Part shown: piece by piece, positions 50,117 to 62,480 of the stretch
Layout of the letters: each line of letters opens with the position of its first letter
Numbering within the stretch: the stretch's first letter is position 1
NCBI GenBank assembly: GCA_963556495.2
Contig: OY747702.1
Coordinates: forward strand, 42,885,180-42,949,179
Length of the DNA stretch: 64,000 nucleotides
Origin: Valencia hispanica
Lineage: Eukaryota > Chordata > Actinopteri > Cyprinodontiformes > Valenciidae
Direction of reading: 5' to 3'
Notes under the pieces: model-generated
Told to the model about the DNA's origin: nothing
Database searches by the model: none
Seen by the model: only the letters and a program-made list of their open reading frames with translations
Translations under genes and position numbers: made by a program

Positions 50117-51002
50117 ATGGCTACTCTTCTCTCTCCTGTCTCTAACTCTTCTCTTCTCTCTTGCTCTCTCTGTCAGATGTTTAGTTACTTCCCTGCCTCC
50201 TTTAGTGATAATGGTAACTGTAATAAATGTAATATTTTTGTAGCTTTGGAGGCGAGGGTATCAGAATTAGAAGCACGGCTCCGCGCTGTTGAAAAACCAG
50301 CAGATAGCCGAAGCCCATTAGCCAGCGCGGAGCCAACAAGGATAGAACCCCCTAGCTGTCCTCTGGTAGAGCCCGCGCAGCCGGGACCTCAGGCTGGTTG
50401 GGTGACTGTACGTGGGAAGCATAGTTCTAGGACCCAGCCCACGGGCCACCACCAACCGGTCCGCGTTTCTAACAGATTTTCCCCGCTCAGCAACACACCC
50501 GCTGGGAAGCCGACCCTGGTAATTGGCAGCTCCACAGTCAGAAACGTGTCATTAGAGACACCATTGACAATAGTCAAATAGTTGCCAGGGGCCAGAACGG
50601 GCGACATCAAATCCTACCTGAAACTACTGGCTAAAGAATTAGCATAAATACAGTAAGATTGTTATTCACGCTGGCGGTAATGACACCCGGTTACACCAAT
50701 CGGAGGTCACAAAAATTAGTGTTGCTTCGGTGTGTAAGTTTGCCAAAACAATGTCAGACTCTGTAATCTTTTCTGGTCCCCTGCCTAATCGGACCAGTGA
50801 CGACATGTTTAGCCGCATGCTGTCATTCCATCAATGGTTGTCTGGGTGGTGTCCTGCAAACGATGTGGGCTACATTGATAACTGGAGAACTTTTTGGGGA
50901 AAACCTGGTCTGATCCCGAGAGACGGCATCCATCCCACTTTGGATGGAGCAGCTCTTCTTTCTAGGAATATGGCCGAATTTATTAGTCCTCCAAAACACT
51001 GA
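50117..51002 (+). pseudogene. L2-A ORF1: zinc-binding, coiled coil and SGNH esterase-like
   Basis: The ATG at 50117 opens [18 protein letters not shown] and CNKC (paired cysteines), then a coiled coil [16 protein letters not shown], a Pro-rich linker and an esterase-like domain: GSSTVRNV (block I), HAGGNDTRL (block III, around 50665-50695), and [18 protein letters not shown] (block V with Asp and His) near 50908-50955. Esterase-type ORF1 proteins are known from CR1/L2 LINEs. Here a TAG stop at 50579-50581 and a frameshift near 50640 break the frame, the rest resuming to 51002. Block I has G-S-S in place of the usual G-D-S. Confidence 0.88.
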
Positions 51003-51095
51003 CAACCCAGGGTCCAGACCAGGAAGCAGAGTCGTAGTTTAACCCACCTCTCTGCTGCTTCTGTACTGTTACCCCCCCATTACCCTATAGAAACA

Positions 51096-54000
51096 ATGTC
51101 TTGCCCACGGCCAAAATTAAATGGATTAAAAGTTAAGCCAACAAAAGCAAATTATGGAAATCTCATAAAGATAAATACGACTTTGAATGAACAGAAAAAT
51201 AAATCTATTAAATGTGGTGTATTAAACATAAGATCTCTCTCTTCAAAGACTTTGTTAGTAAATGACTTGATTTGTGATAATCACATTGATTTCCTTTGTC
51301 TCACAGAAACCTGGTTGCAGTAGGAGGATTATGTCAGTATTAATGAGTCAACTCCTTCCAGTTATTTAAATTTTCACATTCCTAGAAATATTGGGCGAGG
51401 AGGAGGAGTTGCAACCATTTTTCGTTCTGATTTACTAATTAGTCCAATACCAAGTTATAGCTACAGTTCTTTTGAACATCTAACCCTTAATTTTCCTCAT
51501 CCAAGTTGCAAAACATTAAGACCATTTTTGTTTGTGGTTTTGTATCGTCCACCAGGCCCTTACTCTCAATTCTTGGATCAGATCTCACATTTTTTATCTG
51601 ATTTAGTATTAAATACTGATAGGGTTATTATATTGGGGGACTTCAATATTCATGTGGATACTGAAAGTGATACTTTTGAGTATTGGCTTTACTCAAAAAG
51701 TACTGGGATCGACCCACTCGGGTAAACACACTTTGGACCTTGTACTGACATACGGTCTTGAGTGTGAGGAAATAACAGTCCACCCACATAACCCGGTCCT
51801 GTCTGACCACTTCTTGATAACTTTTGAATTTACTTTAACTGACCTTCTTAAATCTGAAAGAAAATGTCATTATAGTAGAGCTTTATCAGACAATGCTGTA
51901 ACAATTTTTAAAGAATCTGTTCCATTCTTACTTTCTTCAGTGTCTCAGAGTAACACAGTGGATGGCAGCAATTCTATCTCTAACCCTTCAGAAATTGATG
52001 GTCTGGTTCACAGCGTTACTTCCTCATTGCGTTTGGCATTAGATAGTGTAGCCCCCTTAAAAAAGAAAGTGGCTAGCCATAGGAGGCTGACTCCTTGGTT
52101 CAACGCAGAGTTGCGTACTTTAAAGCAGAATACTAGGAAGTTGGAGAGAAAATGGCGCTCTACACACCTAGAGGATTCCTATTTAACCTGGAATAACAGT
52201 CTACTGCTGTATAAAAAGACCCTTCGACAAGCTAGAACAGCATATCTTTCAAAATTAACAGAGGCGAATAAAAACAATCCTAGGTTTCTTTTTAGTACAG
52301 TTGCAAAACTTACACAGAGTCATAGTTCTGTTGAGCCAACTATTCCCCCAGCTCTTAGCAGTGATAATTTTATGAGATTCTTCATAAATAAAATGAATTC
52401 TATTAAAAATAAAATCATTGGCATCCTCCCAAACATGATTACTTCTTCCTCAGTAAATGATGCAGGATCGGAAAGAACTGTAGAACCTCATTTGTGCTTA
52501 GGTTGTTTTGATTCAGTCGAGCTTTTGGAATTATCAAAAATATTAGCCTCATCTAAATCTTCAACTTGTATGTTGGACCCAATTCCAATCAAATTATTTA
52601 AGGAATTGTTCCATTTGGTTCCTGGCCCCATTTTGGATATGATGAATCTATCCTTAGTAAACGGATACGTACCACAGGAATTTAAAATAGCTGTAATTAA
52701 ACCTTTACTCAAGAAACCTTCCCTTGATCAAGATGACTTAGTGAATTACAGACCTATGTCTAACCTTCCTTTCTTATTCAAAGTCCTTGAGAAAATTGTT
52801 GCTAATCAAGTCTGTGAGCATCTAAACAGTAACGAGCTGTTTGAAGAGTTTCTGTCAGGTTTTAGAGCTCATCATAGCACTGAAACAGCACTGGTGAAAG
52901 TTACTAATGATATTCTCATGGCCTCAGATAATGGACTTGTGTCTGTTCTGGTTTTGTTAGATCTCAGTGCTGCTTTTGACACAGTCGATCATAATATTCT
53001 CTTAGAAAGGCTTGAACACGTTGCAGGGATCAAAGAAACAGCACTAGGCTGGTTTAAATCATATTTGTCTGACAGATTCCAGTTTGTTCATCTAAATGAT
53101 AAATCTTCTTCACTCTCAAGGGTTACTTGTGGAGTTCCACAGGGTTCTGTGCTTGGACCAATTCTTTTCACCATATATATGCTCCCAATTGGTAGAATCA
53201 TTAGACAGCATGGGATAAATTTCCACAGCTATGCCGATGATACACAACTATATTTATTCATAAATCCTGATGAACCCAGTCAGTTAGGTAGATTACAGGC
53301 ATCTCTCGAAGACATAAAAACATGGATGACCCTAAACTTTTTGCTTTTAAATTCTGACAATACAGAAGTTGCTGTCTTTGGACCAGAAGTTCTAAAACAG
53401 AAACTGATTAGTAATTATCATCTTATTATCTATTATCTATTATCATCTAATTATCACTTCATCTGGATGGCATTAAATTGGCCCCCAGTAATAACATAAA
53501 GAACCTCGGCGTTTTTTTTTGACAAAGACTTGACATTTAAATTCCATATTAAACAGGTTTCTAGGATTTCTTTCTTTCACCTCCGGAATATTGCTAAAAT
53601 TAGAAACATCCTGTCCAGGAGTAATGCTGAGAAACTAGTCCATGCATTTGTTACCTCAAGGCTGGACTACTGTAATTCTTTACTATCAGGTAGTCCACAA
53701 AATGCCATTAAAAGCCTTCAGTTGATCCAAAATGCGGCAGCAAGAGTTCTGATGAATACTAAAAAGGGAGATCACATGTCTCCTGTTTTAGCTTCCCTTC
53801 ATTGGCTCCCTGTTAAATCCAGAATAGAATTTAAGATCCTTCTTCTTACATACAAAGCCCTTAATAATCAAGCTCCATCATACATCAGAGATCTAATTGT
53901 TCCATATGTTCCTAACAGAGCACTTCGCTCTCAGACTGCAGGCTTACCTGTGGTTCCTAGGATTTCTAAAAGTAGAATGGGAGGCAGATCTTTTAGTTAT

Positions 54001-54111
54001 CAGGCTCCTCTCCTGTGGAACCAGCTCCCAGCTTTAGTCCGTGAGGCAGACACTCTGTTTACTTTTAAGGCCAGGCTTAAAACTTTCCTTTTTGATAAAA
54101 CTTATAGTTAG
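51096..54111 (+). pseudogene. L2-A ORF2: endonuclease and reverse transcriptase
   Basis: ATG at 51096. Endonuclease motifs: [36 protein letters not shown] and LSDHFLITFEF. Reverse transcriptase: NYRPMSNLPFLFKVLEKIV, FRAHHSTETALVKVTND, DLSAAFDTVDH (motif A, 52960-52992), GVPQGSVLGPILF (motif B, about 53131) and YADDTQLYL (motif C, about 53230). C-terminal: RLDYCNSLLSGSPQ, LQLIQNAAARVLM, LHWLPVKSRIEFKILLL. About 1000 codons overall, as in other L2. Lesions: TAG at 51321-51323 in the endonuclease, a frameshift with small deletion near 51680, and a frame disturbance near 53410-53510 that includes an expanded attatc-type repeat. The polymerase core itself is unbroken. Confidence 0.93.
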
Positions 54112-54828
54112 AGTGGCTTAGGTCATCCTGAGCTAGCTCTGTAGTTATGCTGCTATAGGCTTAGACTGCTGGAGGACAGACTTAGCAATTTTCTTCACTC
54201 TACTTCTTTTTCTACTACTACTCTCCAGTTGTATTACAGTACATTCTGTTATTTCGACTGTTAACTTTGTTTTCTCTCAGTGTTTTTCTCTCCATAGAAG
54301 ATATACCTGGTCTGGTATCTTGCTTGGCTGCAATGCCCTGTTGGACGGGGGGCATCGACTGGGATGATGCTCCCAGTAACTGAACATCCACCGTGTCCTG
54401 TTATAAACTTTTTACTTTCTGTAACATAGAAAGTTCTCTTATATCGGATCTTCTGTTCCTTCTGTGTCTCTGCTCTGTCTTCTCAAACCCCCAGACGGTC
54501 GTGGCAGATGGCCGCTCCTACTGAGCCTGGTTCTGTTGGAGGTTTCTTCCTGTTAAAGGGGAGTTTTTCCTCTCCACCGTAGCTACATGCTTGCTCAGTA
54601 TGAGGGATTGCTGAAGGATTGCTGTGGTTGTAAAGTCTGCCCAACCTCACGCCAATGACTGACACACTCTGCTGGGATTCCTTAAATATGAAACTTTTTA
54701 ACTGATTGGAATGTTTGAATAAATGTATTGAAATGACTTCTTGTTAAGTGCCTTGAGATGACATCAGTTGTGAATTGGCGCTATATAAATAAACTGAATT
54801 TAATTTAATGGAAAATTGAATGAGTTTT

Positions 54829-55345
54829 TCAAGGTCCCGTAGTGACATTAGTCCTTTGCTAGAAATGTTCTTCAGGTTATAGAAGGCTGACCTTGTTATT
54901 GCCTTTTATGTGACCTTGGAGGTTCAGGTCTGAGCCTATTACTACACCTAGATTTTGGGCCAGATTAGTAATTTCTAGTTGTATTAACTAAAGCTGTGTG
55001 CTAACTCTTGATCGGTCCTCTTTAGGTTCAAAGAAAATGACTTCTGTTTTGTTTCTATTTAGCAGAAAAAAATTATAGCACATCCATCCATTGATTTGCT
55101 CAATGCATTCATGAAGGGTTTCGATGGGTTCAAAGTCCCCTGGTGATATTGTAATGTAAAGTTCAGTATCACCTGCATAGTTATGGTAGCTAATCGTATT
55201 GGTTGTTATAATCTGGGCTAGCGGGAGCATTTCGATTTTAAATAGGAGGGACCCCAGGATGGAGCCGTGGGGCACCCCACACGTGATTTCTTTCTGTTCT
55301 GATGAAAAATTCCCTATGGACAGATGTTAGTGGTTAAGGCAATTG
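54829..55345 (-). pseudogene. L2-B LINE, continuation upstream of the insertion
   Basis: Minus-strand reading: the frame at 55275-54988 gives [19 protein letters not shown] (motif B), [18 protein letters not shown] (motif C with Y-A-G-D, not Y-A-D-D), [26 protein letters not shown]. 54829-54987 continues into KNIS, KGLMSLRDLEKL. Together with 49200-49848 it forms one older LINE, split by L2-A. The remainder of its 5' half was not seen beyond 55345. Confidence 0.85.
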
Positions 55346-56474
55346 GCCTGTAACTTGTAACTATTTGGTTTAGGAATTCTTTCCAGCTCTGTGGCATTTC
55401 TCCTTTCTCCCACACTTTACCACAGAGCTCAAGCAATACGTTTTTAGATAGATTACCAACAACATATCATAGAATAGCATAGAATAGAATAGCGAAGACA
55501 ACATATCATAGAATAGCAGCTTTGATCCTTGCATGGTGCAGATTTCTTTTTTTAATTATTTGTTTAGGCACCGAATGTTTGGCAGCCAGCTGCTTATAAA
55601 GCCAACTAATGACTGATACCAGCCAGGTTTGCAGGTGGAACTTGGATATGGACAGTGATGGACAGCTCCTGCCTCTGGAGATGCCCCCTGGTGGAGCTCA
55701 CAGGAAGGTGAGGTAAGGAAAACAGTGCAGATTACCACACAGACACCCCAGATTCATGATAGCTCCCTGGCTCCAAGAATTTCTTGTGACAAATTAGCTA
55801 TATGTTGGAGACAAAAGAAATACCTTAATATTGCAACAACAAAAAAAAGCTGTTTTCAGAATATTGAAATACTTCCACCTTAGTTTTGTTTTTACTTCTT
55901 GAATTTACAGGAGCTTTTACCAGATTCTCTATTCCACTCATACTCCAGTTTAGGTCAGCTGAGGCAAAGCTTTCTTTGCATGGTCATTTAATTGGTCTGC
56001 AGTCATTTTACTCTTTCAGTGAAGCCATGTGTAGGTGGATTAAGGGTGATACCCCTGCTGTCTCCTCTCAAGCTAACCATCTGTGTTGTTCTTCTGCTTC
56101 TCTTCTGTACATGGTCTGCCTGGATGTGTGTGTGTGCGTGCGTGCGTGTGTTTAAAATGGATATCCAGGTGCCCATATAGTCTGTTTGCACAGCCCTGGT
56201 ATCAAAAACTTTTAGGCAGCAAACATCTGGTGCAGAGCCAGAAATAAAAAAAGAATGTTGCACAGGTGTTGTATATGAGCAAACACTGCACCAGGATTTC
56301 ATCTTAAGGGATTCATGTCAAGTCCAAAATACTAATATTGTTTACTGTTAACTTTTCTCCCAAACACTTTGGCGTTATATGTTATTCCACTGTTTTGTTG
56401 AAATAGCAGATACTGTGCAGGTTTTTCTTCTTTTGTTGCACTTAACTTTGACACGTTTGCATCCTATAGTGACT
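55346..56474. other. unassigned region with small simple repeats
   Basis: 55465-55525 contains duplicated catatcatagaatagca-like text and (atagaat)n. A gtgtgtgcgtgcgtgcgtgtg tract lies at about 56128-56149. No gene supported. Confidence 0.45.
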
Positions 56475-56745
56475 AAGCCAAGGCAATTTTATTTGGATAG
56501 CACACTTTCAACAACAGGGTAATTTAAGGTGCTTTACATGATTTGGTGATACAGAAAAACAGAGAATATTTCAATTGGAAATCAATAGTAGCAATTTAGC
56601 ATGAAACAAAATTGTATTAATTAAAGTTTTAATAATCTGGAGGTGCCAGTGGTTTGTACAGATAAATAATTAAATATCAGGTTCTGAACGTATTTCAATT
56701 CGGGGTGGGGGGGAAGAGTGAAGAAATGTATGTTCCCTAAACATA
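56475..56745. mobile_element. L2-B tail (antisense) next to a hAT end fragment
   Basis: 56475-56600 repeats the L2-B tail (agccaaggcaattttatttg, aggtgctttacatgatttgg). 56642-56745 repeats the right end of the hAT at 26089-27037 (gtggtttgtacagataaata, attaaatatcaggttct, gaagaaatgtatgttcccta). Both are fragments. Confidence 0.7.
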
Positions 56746-57415
56746 AAGCCCCGTGCAATTTTCAAGACATATTCTCACATTGTCATTGTCTCCTTCCTGT
56801 ATTTACATTTGGTAGTTCCGCCCGACCAATAAGCAGACGGAAGATTCCGACATTGTTTGTAGAGACTGGTTTTGGTTCACTTGGAGCTTTTTTGCTGTGT
56901 AAAAAGAAACCAAACCACCCGAAAAAATTAAAGTTGAAAAAACTTCTTAACTTCTTAACCTAACCGCATAACTGTGTTGTTAAGCACATTCATAGACATG
57001 CCAAACCTGTAGGGGGCAGTAGTTCCCCCAAATCCTATCCACTCAGAGTAACTTTCTATGTTCTAACTTCTACATAGAGCAGTAATTGAGCTTGTAAAAA
57101 CAAGCAGGCAAAAAGTGCTTGGACAATCGATGATGCCAACACATCTCTGAGGGCATAGATGCTGTTTCTGAGTGTAAACACAAGTCGCACAAGTGATGTC
57201 GGAGGATTTCTATCGTGGAAAGTGACGTTGCGGAGCCGAAAACTCTGGATACTTCTGTCCACACGCAAACGCTTAAAACGGAGAAAACACAAATCTCCTC
57301 TTTGGCCGGAGTTTTTAGAAATAATCGTTTTCTGTGCTAAAAACGGGGTTTTCGTGTAAATGAGAGGTCAAACCAAAGGGAAATATCTGCGTCTTTCCTT
57401 CGTGTAAATGGGGCC
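56746..57415. mobile_element. probable MITE remnant(s)
   Basis: 57130-57415 ends ttcgtgtaaatggggcctaa, with aaacgcttaaaacggagaaa and acggggttttcgtgtaaatg before it. This resembles the 'oxcart' of teleost MITEs whose ends read ggccccatttacacga. The matching left end is not clear. Confidence 0.45.
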
Positions 57416-59800
57416 TAAGTAACTGAATTATTGGTGCAAAAGCGCCCTTTATCTTGTCTTTTTACAAAGTTAACGTTTTAATTGAATTTCATATATACTC
57501 TCAACTTTTACACATTAGTACTAATAGGTAAAGGACTCCAAATAGTGTTTTTTTAATCACAATTTAGATTAAGAGTGACGTTATTAAACTGATTTGATCC
57601 CAGAAACAAGATTTTTTTAGGCATACACGTCAAACTTTTGCTGTCTTTCAGTGAACATTCCATCTTGATGTAAAGAAACTACATCATCAGTCAGTTTTAG
57701 GCATCTAACAGATATATGATCTCACCATTATCAGGTTCAAAAGTTATGTAAATCTTACCTGAAGTATATGGAAATACACTACCGATTTCACCGTGTCATT
57801 ATTTAGCAAAAATTAAGCCAAAATAAAGTGAAAAACTAAACACATTTCTCCAATAAATGACAAACAGCTGCTAAAAGACGCAGTCACAACAACCATATCA
57901 ACTGAGGACCGCAGGGCTGAATCCTGTCAAAAATCATTGTGTCAATTCATATAAAAGGAACAGACTATTCCAGAGACCAGACTTTGAGATAAAGAAAGGC
58001 AGCAGTTTAATGGAAATAGTGAGGAAGTAGAGGAAGAACAGCCTGGAGCCACACAGTAAAGTAAATACTAAAAACTAAATATATTATGTTTTTACTGGGG
58101 TCTGTAAAAGGGTTTGAATTGATGATCAAAACAGGTTTGGTTAGTTTTGGAAATTAAATGTTTTGTGAAATTACTCAGATTTCTAACCAGATTTCTAGTC
58201 TGTTATGAGGTCCATAAATGTACTTTTCAGAGGTTCTGAAAGCAGGCCAGATCTGGACTACCTCAGTGAAATCTGGTCAACTTTGTCCATTAAGTTTAAT
58301 AAATTAAAGTTCAATTGGATTCGTGCATCTGATATAATATACATATTATCTGTCATATTTAAGCGAAACACTAAATATGGCAAGTTTGACGTAGACAAGA
58401 CATGGCATCTACTCTTTGTTTCTGACTATGTATTATTCTATTTTTCTGGTTATGTACTTTTATTCTTATGGCTCATTATGCTTCCTACAGTTTTCAGCTT
58501 GAACTTTAATCTATATCTTTAACATGTCAGTCAAAAGCATTTAAACGTGTGATGAATATTCACAGTAAAAGCACAACAGTCTAGTATTTGTTGAATAGTT
58601 TGTGTGATTCTTTTAGAGAGGTTTGAAATTTGGTCCATAAGCTGCTGCAAAACATCTGAGGAAGGAAACTTTTTAAATGACTCATTTTGTTCTAGCTTCA
58701 CCGGCTCCAGTGTGTTTACTAATTTACTGCTCAGCTCTGTTTACTGTAGCTACACTGTTTCAGCAGTTGAAATATTTATTTGGGTAAAGATTGGTGAGTT
58801 GACAGGCAGGTGAAAAAATGTTTGCTCGGTCAGCAGTGCAAATAGCAGAGACCTTATTTCAGGAGGAACTTACACTGGTGTTCTTGGACCTCAATCATAA
58901 CTGCTTGCAGTTGTAGTTTGTTTTATTTGTCCTTCTTTATATTATTTTACCAGAATACTTTATTGAAAGAATCAAAAGCTTTTAATATCAGCAACTCCCC
59001 AACTGCTGTAAATTAAATGAACAAAAGGGGATTTAATGTGAATCTTCACCAAAAATACATGTACCACAGTTTGCAGTTGAAGTAAGCACTTTCTTTTAAT
59101 TTGAGAGCTTGATTAAAAAACCATAAAGAAACTAAAACACGAAAAAATAATCCTTATATTCTCCTTTCGCTTCTGCTTTGAATCTAAAGTCTCTATTTTT
59201 ATACAAAACAAGCAGGAAAAGAGATTTGAAATCCCCCACTGGGTTCCCAAGCTGTGCTCATGCAGTGGCTGTATTGGCCTATACTAGTTGTGCAGAAATA
59301 TACTGGCAAGTGGGGTTTCTTTTTCGCTGCTTATGTTTCCACCGAAGAAAGGAAGTCATAAATAATCTTAATGGGTTCCAGACTGAATTCAATTACCTCT
59401 GTCACCCAATAGAAATGAATAAAAGCCAGTGTGTGCTCCTATTCTGTTTGCATGTCCCTGGGGGATGATGCTTACGTTTTTTCTTCAATTTTCAGAAAGT
59501 GGTTTGCTTTCTGTGGCTTCCTTCGTCATACTATTTATTTATTTAATCAATCGTTAATTTGACATATTACCTAACAGTTGCAGGAGACCTTCTGTGGCTT
59601 TTATAGATAGCACTGCACGATAAAACACAGCCAACTGAACTGGGGCCTTTGAAAGTAGGGTATAATAAATCAAAGTAACCAGAACAGTATTACCTTCTTG
59701 AGAAAAAGGAAGAATCTGTAATGTCATCAAATGCACAAAGGACATTTTATTTCAGCTAACCACCAGAATTGTTCATGAACCTCCAACAAAACTTTGAGAG
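57416..59800. other. unassigned region
   Basis: No gene supported. 58205-58522 has a 105-codon plus frame without a known domain. 59160-59470 is ordinary-complexity sequence, open for 96 codons on the plus strand, with no repeat signature. Confidence 0.4.
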
Positions 59801-59895
59801 CAAGAAAAATTTACAAAACACCTAAACCAATTCCTTCAATTTGCTTAGGCTCATTGGGTTCAAGAGGTATGGATACTTTTCCAAAGCACTGTAAA
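59801..59895 (+). mobile_element. Tc1-like 3' terminus fragment
   Basis: Ends aagaggtatggatacttttc and caaagcactgta, the usual end of a Tc1 family (compare acttttgcaaggca at 7231-7244). Only the terminal piece is recognisable. Confidence 0.5.
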
Positions 59896-60243
59896 GACAC
59901 TTTAAAGAACACATATAGGAACAACAAATATGAAGTTTGAATCAACAATAAGATGGGTATAAAACAAATAAAAACAAAATTACAACAGAATGTAGTAAAT
60001 TTCAGGACTTCTGGACATTAAAAGCCTGACAGAAAAGGTGTTTTTTAAGTCAGCTTTAAAATAGTAATATCTGCACAGAAGTATTATTTGGGGTTCACAG
60101 TTGTGGCATCACAAACAAATGAAGAGTTGCGAGTGGCAGAGTGCTGTTACAGCAGTGTGGGGGACATAAATAAGAAGGTGGAGGCAAAGAGCAAGATGGA
60201 ATGCCACAGCCAGAGTGTGTCTGCCACAAGTAGGGAAACCTAA

Positions 60244-60754
60244 GGGGCTGTTTACACGATATTGTTGCTATTTTTGTTTGAATATGCGGGTGAAAATGCA
60301 CTGCGTTCACACGACAGGGCGCGCAATGGAAAACGATGTAGTACATATGCCCGGCCTTTAGATGGCAGTGTGTCCCGTGTATGCAGTGTTCCAAGGTTTC
60401 CCCCTCACAAACCCGGAAAAGAAACATTACATGATAACTAACAGTGGTGGTCTCTGCGCGTACAACTGTGGTGTGGACTGATGAAGGACATGGGACCATA
60501 AATCCACGAAGTATTTGGACAACATTGACTGGGAATCAAACCTGACCAAATAGTCAAGTCAAGTCCAACATGCCCATAGGCGGCTGGCAGTGACGTCATC
60601 TTTTTCAAAAGTCTCCGGCTTGCGCTTACATGACAACAAAAACCCAGAACTCTCCACTCGCCCCCCCCGTTTTCCCATTGTCGTGTATACGAGAGGCCGA
60701 ATCGCAGAGAAAACCTCCATTTTGCTGAAAAACATTGTCGTGTAAACAAACCCC
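60244..60754. mobile_element. MITE with inverted ends
   Basis: Begins ggggctgtttacacgatatt and ends attgtcgtgtaaacaaacccc, complementary over about 18 bases with mismatches. About 511 bp and non-coding. Flanks (cctaa / aagtg) give no clear 8-bp duplication. Class unknown. Overlapping minus-strand frames (60095-60811) are incidental. Confidence 0.75.
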
Positions 60755-61769
60755 AAGTGTGGTCCACAGCTGCAGGGGCGCTGGGATTGACGGTTCTGGC
60801 AGGTTGATCAATCTAACACCTGGCCTAGTTCAGCACATAGATCGGCAGTTATCATCATAGGCCAGGAAATATTTGTGGTCTCTAAAAACGCCCTCCATCT
60901 GGATCCTGTCATTGGATATTCTTCAAGGAGTGCTTGCACGTCCAGTGTGAACATTATGCAGGAGTGTCACTGTAATATTTATATTTCTTCTCAGTAGGGG
61001 TGGGAGCTGACTGTTGGTTTTGTGTGAGTATGCGTGTGATTTTTTTTTTTTTTATAATTCACAAAGTTGGGGTAGAAAGTGACTTACCTTTTTTGTTTGT
61101 TTGTAAGCCAGCTTTTTAAATGAGGCGCCAAGACCTGGCCTGCTGGAGATTCAGAAAAGTTTTAGAAAGCTGCTTGTAAAAGTTGTTCTTCTGGGGAAGA
61201 ACATTGTACTGATCTAAATTTACAGATCCACATCAAGCTCAAGGATGACAGAAAGTAAAACATGTACAGGACCAAAGAGCATATTGCTTTAAATTTCTTA
61301 TTACCTTACGCCTTCTTCATCCTCATCAAATCATGTCACGCACATAAACCACAACGTCACAACTGCGAATGGTGCGGGCAGAGATTTAGATATGCTAATA
61401 TATTCTCAACACTCACGCCTCAATTAGGCAGAGATGGAACGAGGAGAAAGATACAGCTCCCCGTGAATCCACAACACTTCATAGCTGCAGATTTTTATAT
61501 AATATGCAGAACTGCACACCAGGAGCTAGAGACATAATTCAGTATGTAGAACTGGAACATATTACCATGTGGAAAAAATATATTTTTTATCCATCTCTGA
61601 GATTTAGATAAGAAGATTATTATTCCTGGGTACAGTCTTTAGCTTTGTGGACAGAGTGGTTACACAAACCCTCACAAAGCAAGCAGCACAAATGAAAAGC
61701 TGTTGCTTTGTTGCAGAAAACCTTGAGATGGCAATGCTCCTTCTTGTCATTATACAAAGCGTTACAGGA
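60755..61769. other. unassigned region
   Basis: Contains a poly-T tract near 61040-61053. A 91-codon plus frame at 61262-61537 has no recognisable domain. Confidence 0.4.
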
Positions 61770-62480
61770 TACCAGCTGTGTTATACCACAGACCTGTAAG
61801 GAGTTTCAATCTTTTTCTCAATCTATATAAAGATCATCCTATGAAGATCAAAGATACTCTTAATGTTTGTATCAGAGAAGTACAGCGTTCATCCAAGCAT
61901 TCTCCAATGTCCTCTTACTCGTCATCGCCAAATGAATCTCCCTTTAAAGCTTTCTCTAACCGGCTGAATGCTCAAATTAGAGTTGAAACCCAGCTAACAC
62001 CAATACTTGGAGTACACCAGGTCTCCTGGATACCTGATGTGGTTGTCCTTTACCACCACTGGTAATAACAGACATCTGATATAGAAGGGAACCAGACATT
62101 AACTCTAGAACCATCATCCACCAGAATGTGTCTGGCCACCCTGAAAGTAGTATTCTAAACAGCTTCTAAACAGGAGAAATCATTAAACTCAAACCAAATG
62201 CTGCTGTATTCAAGCAAATCTCAAATTGATAACCTGTTAGAAGAATCTGCTACTGACCACAACACCTCTTGAAGTAGCATTATTAAACATTAGGTCTTTG
62301 TCAGGGAAGTCGTTTCTAATTAATTAATTTATCACTGAGCGCAATCTATATCTATTTCTATCATAAAACCTGGTTAGACCTTAATAATGAATCGTCTGCA
62401 TTGATAGGGTCTACTCCATCAAACTACAATTTTCTAAGCGAGACCAGGAAACACAGACGAGGTGGAGGCATAGATTCAAC
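61770..62480 (+). pseudogene. L2-type LINE, 5' endonuclease fragment
   Basis: At 62270-62470 the plus strand reads VALLNIRSLSGKSF, a degraded 'FLSxNLV' for the usual LxETWL, then STPSNYNFLSETRKHRRGGG, all from the L2 endonuclease domain. These are the same motifs found antisense at 23940-24030. 61770-62260 is probably the preceding ORF1/untranslated part, but has no clear motif. Stops are present. Confidence 0.6.

Larger units (their letters stand above)
49858..54819 (+). mobile_element. near full-length L2-clade LINE (L2-A) with 9-bp TSD
   Basis: A 4962-bp element flanked by atgagtttt on both sides (49849-49857 and 54820-54828). It has a 259-bp 5' untranslated region, ORF1 (50117-51002), ORF2 (51096-54111) and a 3' region of about 700 bp ending gcgctatataaataaactga and a short AT-rich tail. 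It lies opposite to, and inside, an older L2-B. Few lesions separate it from an intact element. Confidence 0.93.

Noticed and set aside
60095..60811. Several overlapping minus-strand frames (up to 134 codons)
   Set aside because: They cross a MITE with inverted ends and have no motif.
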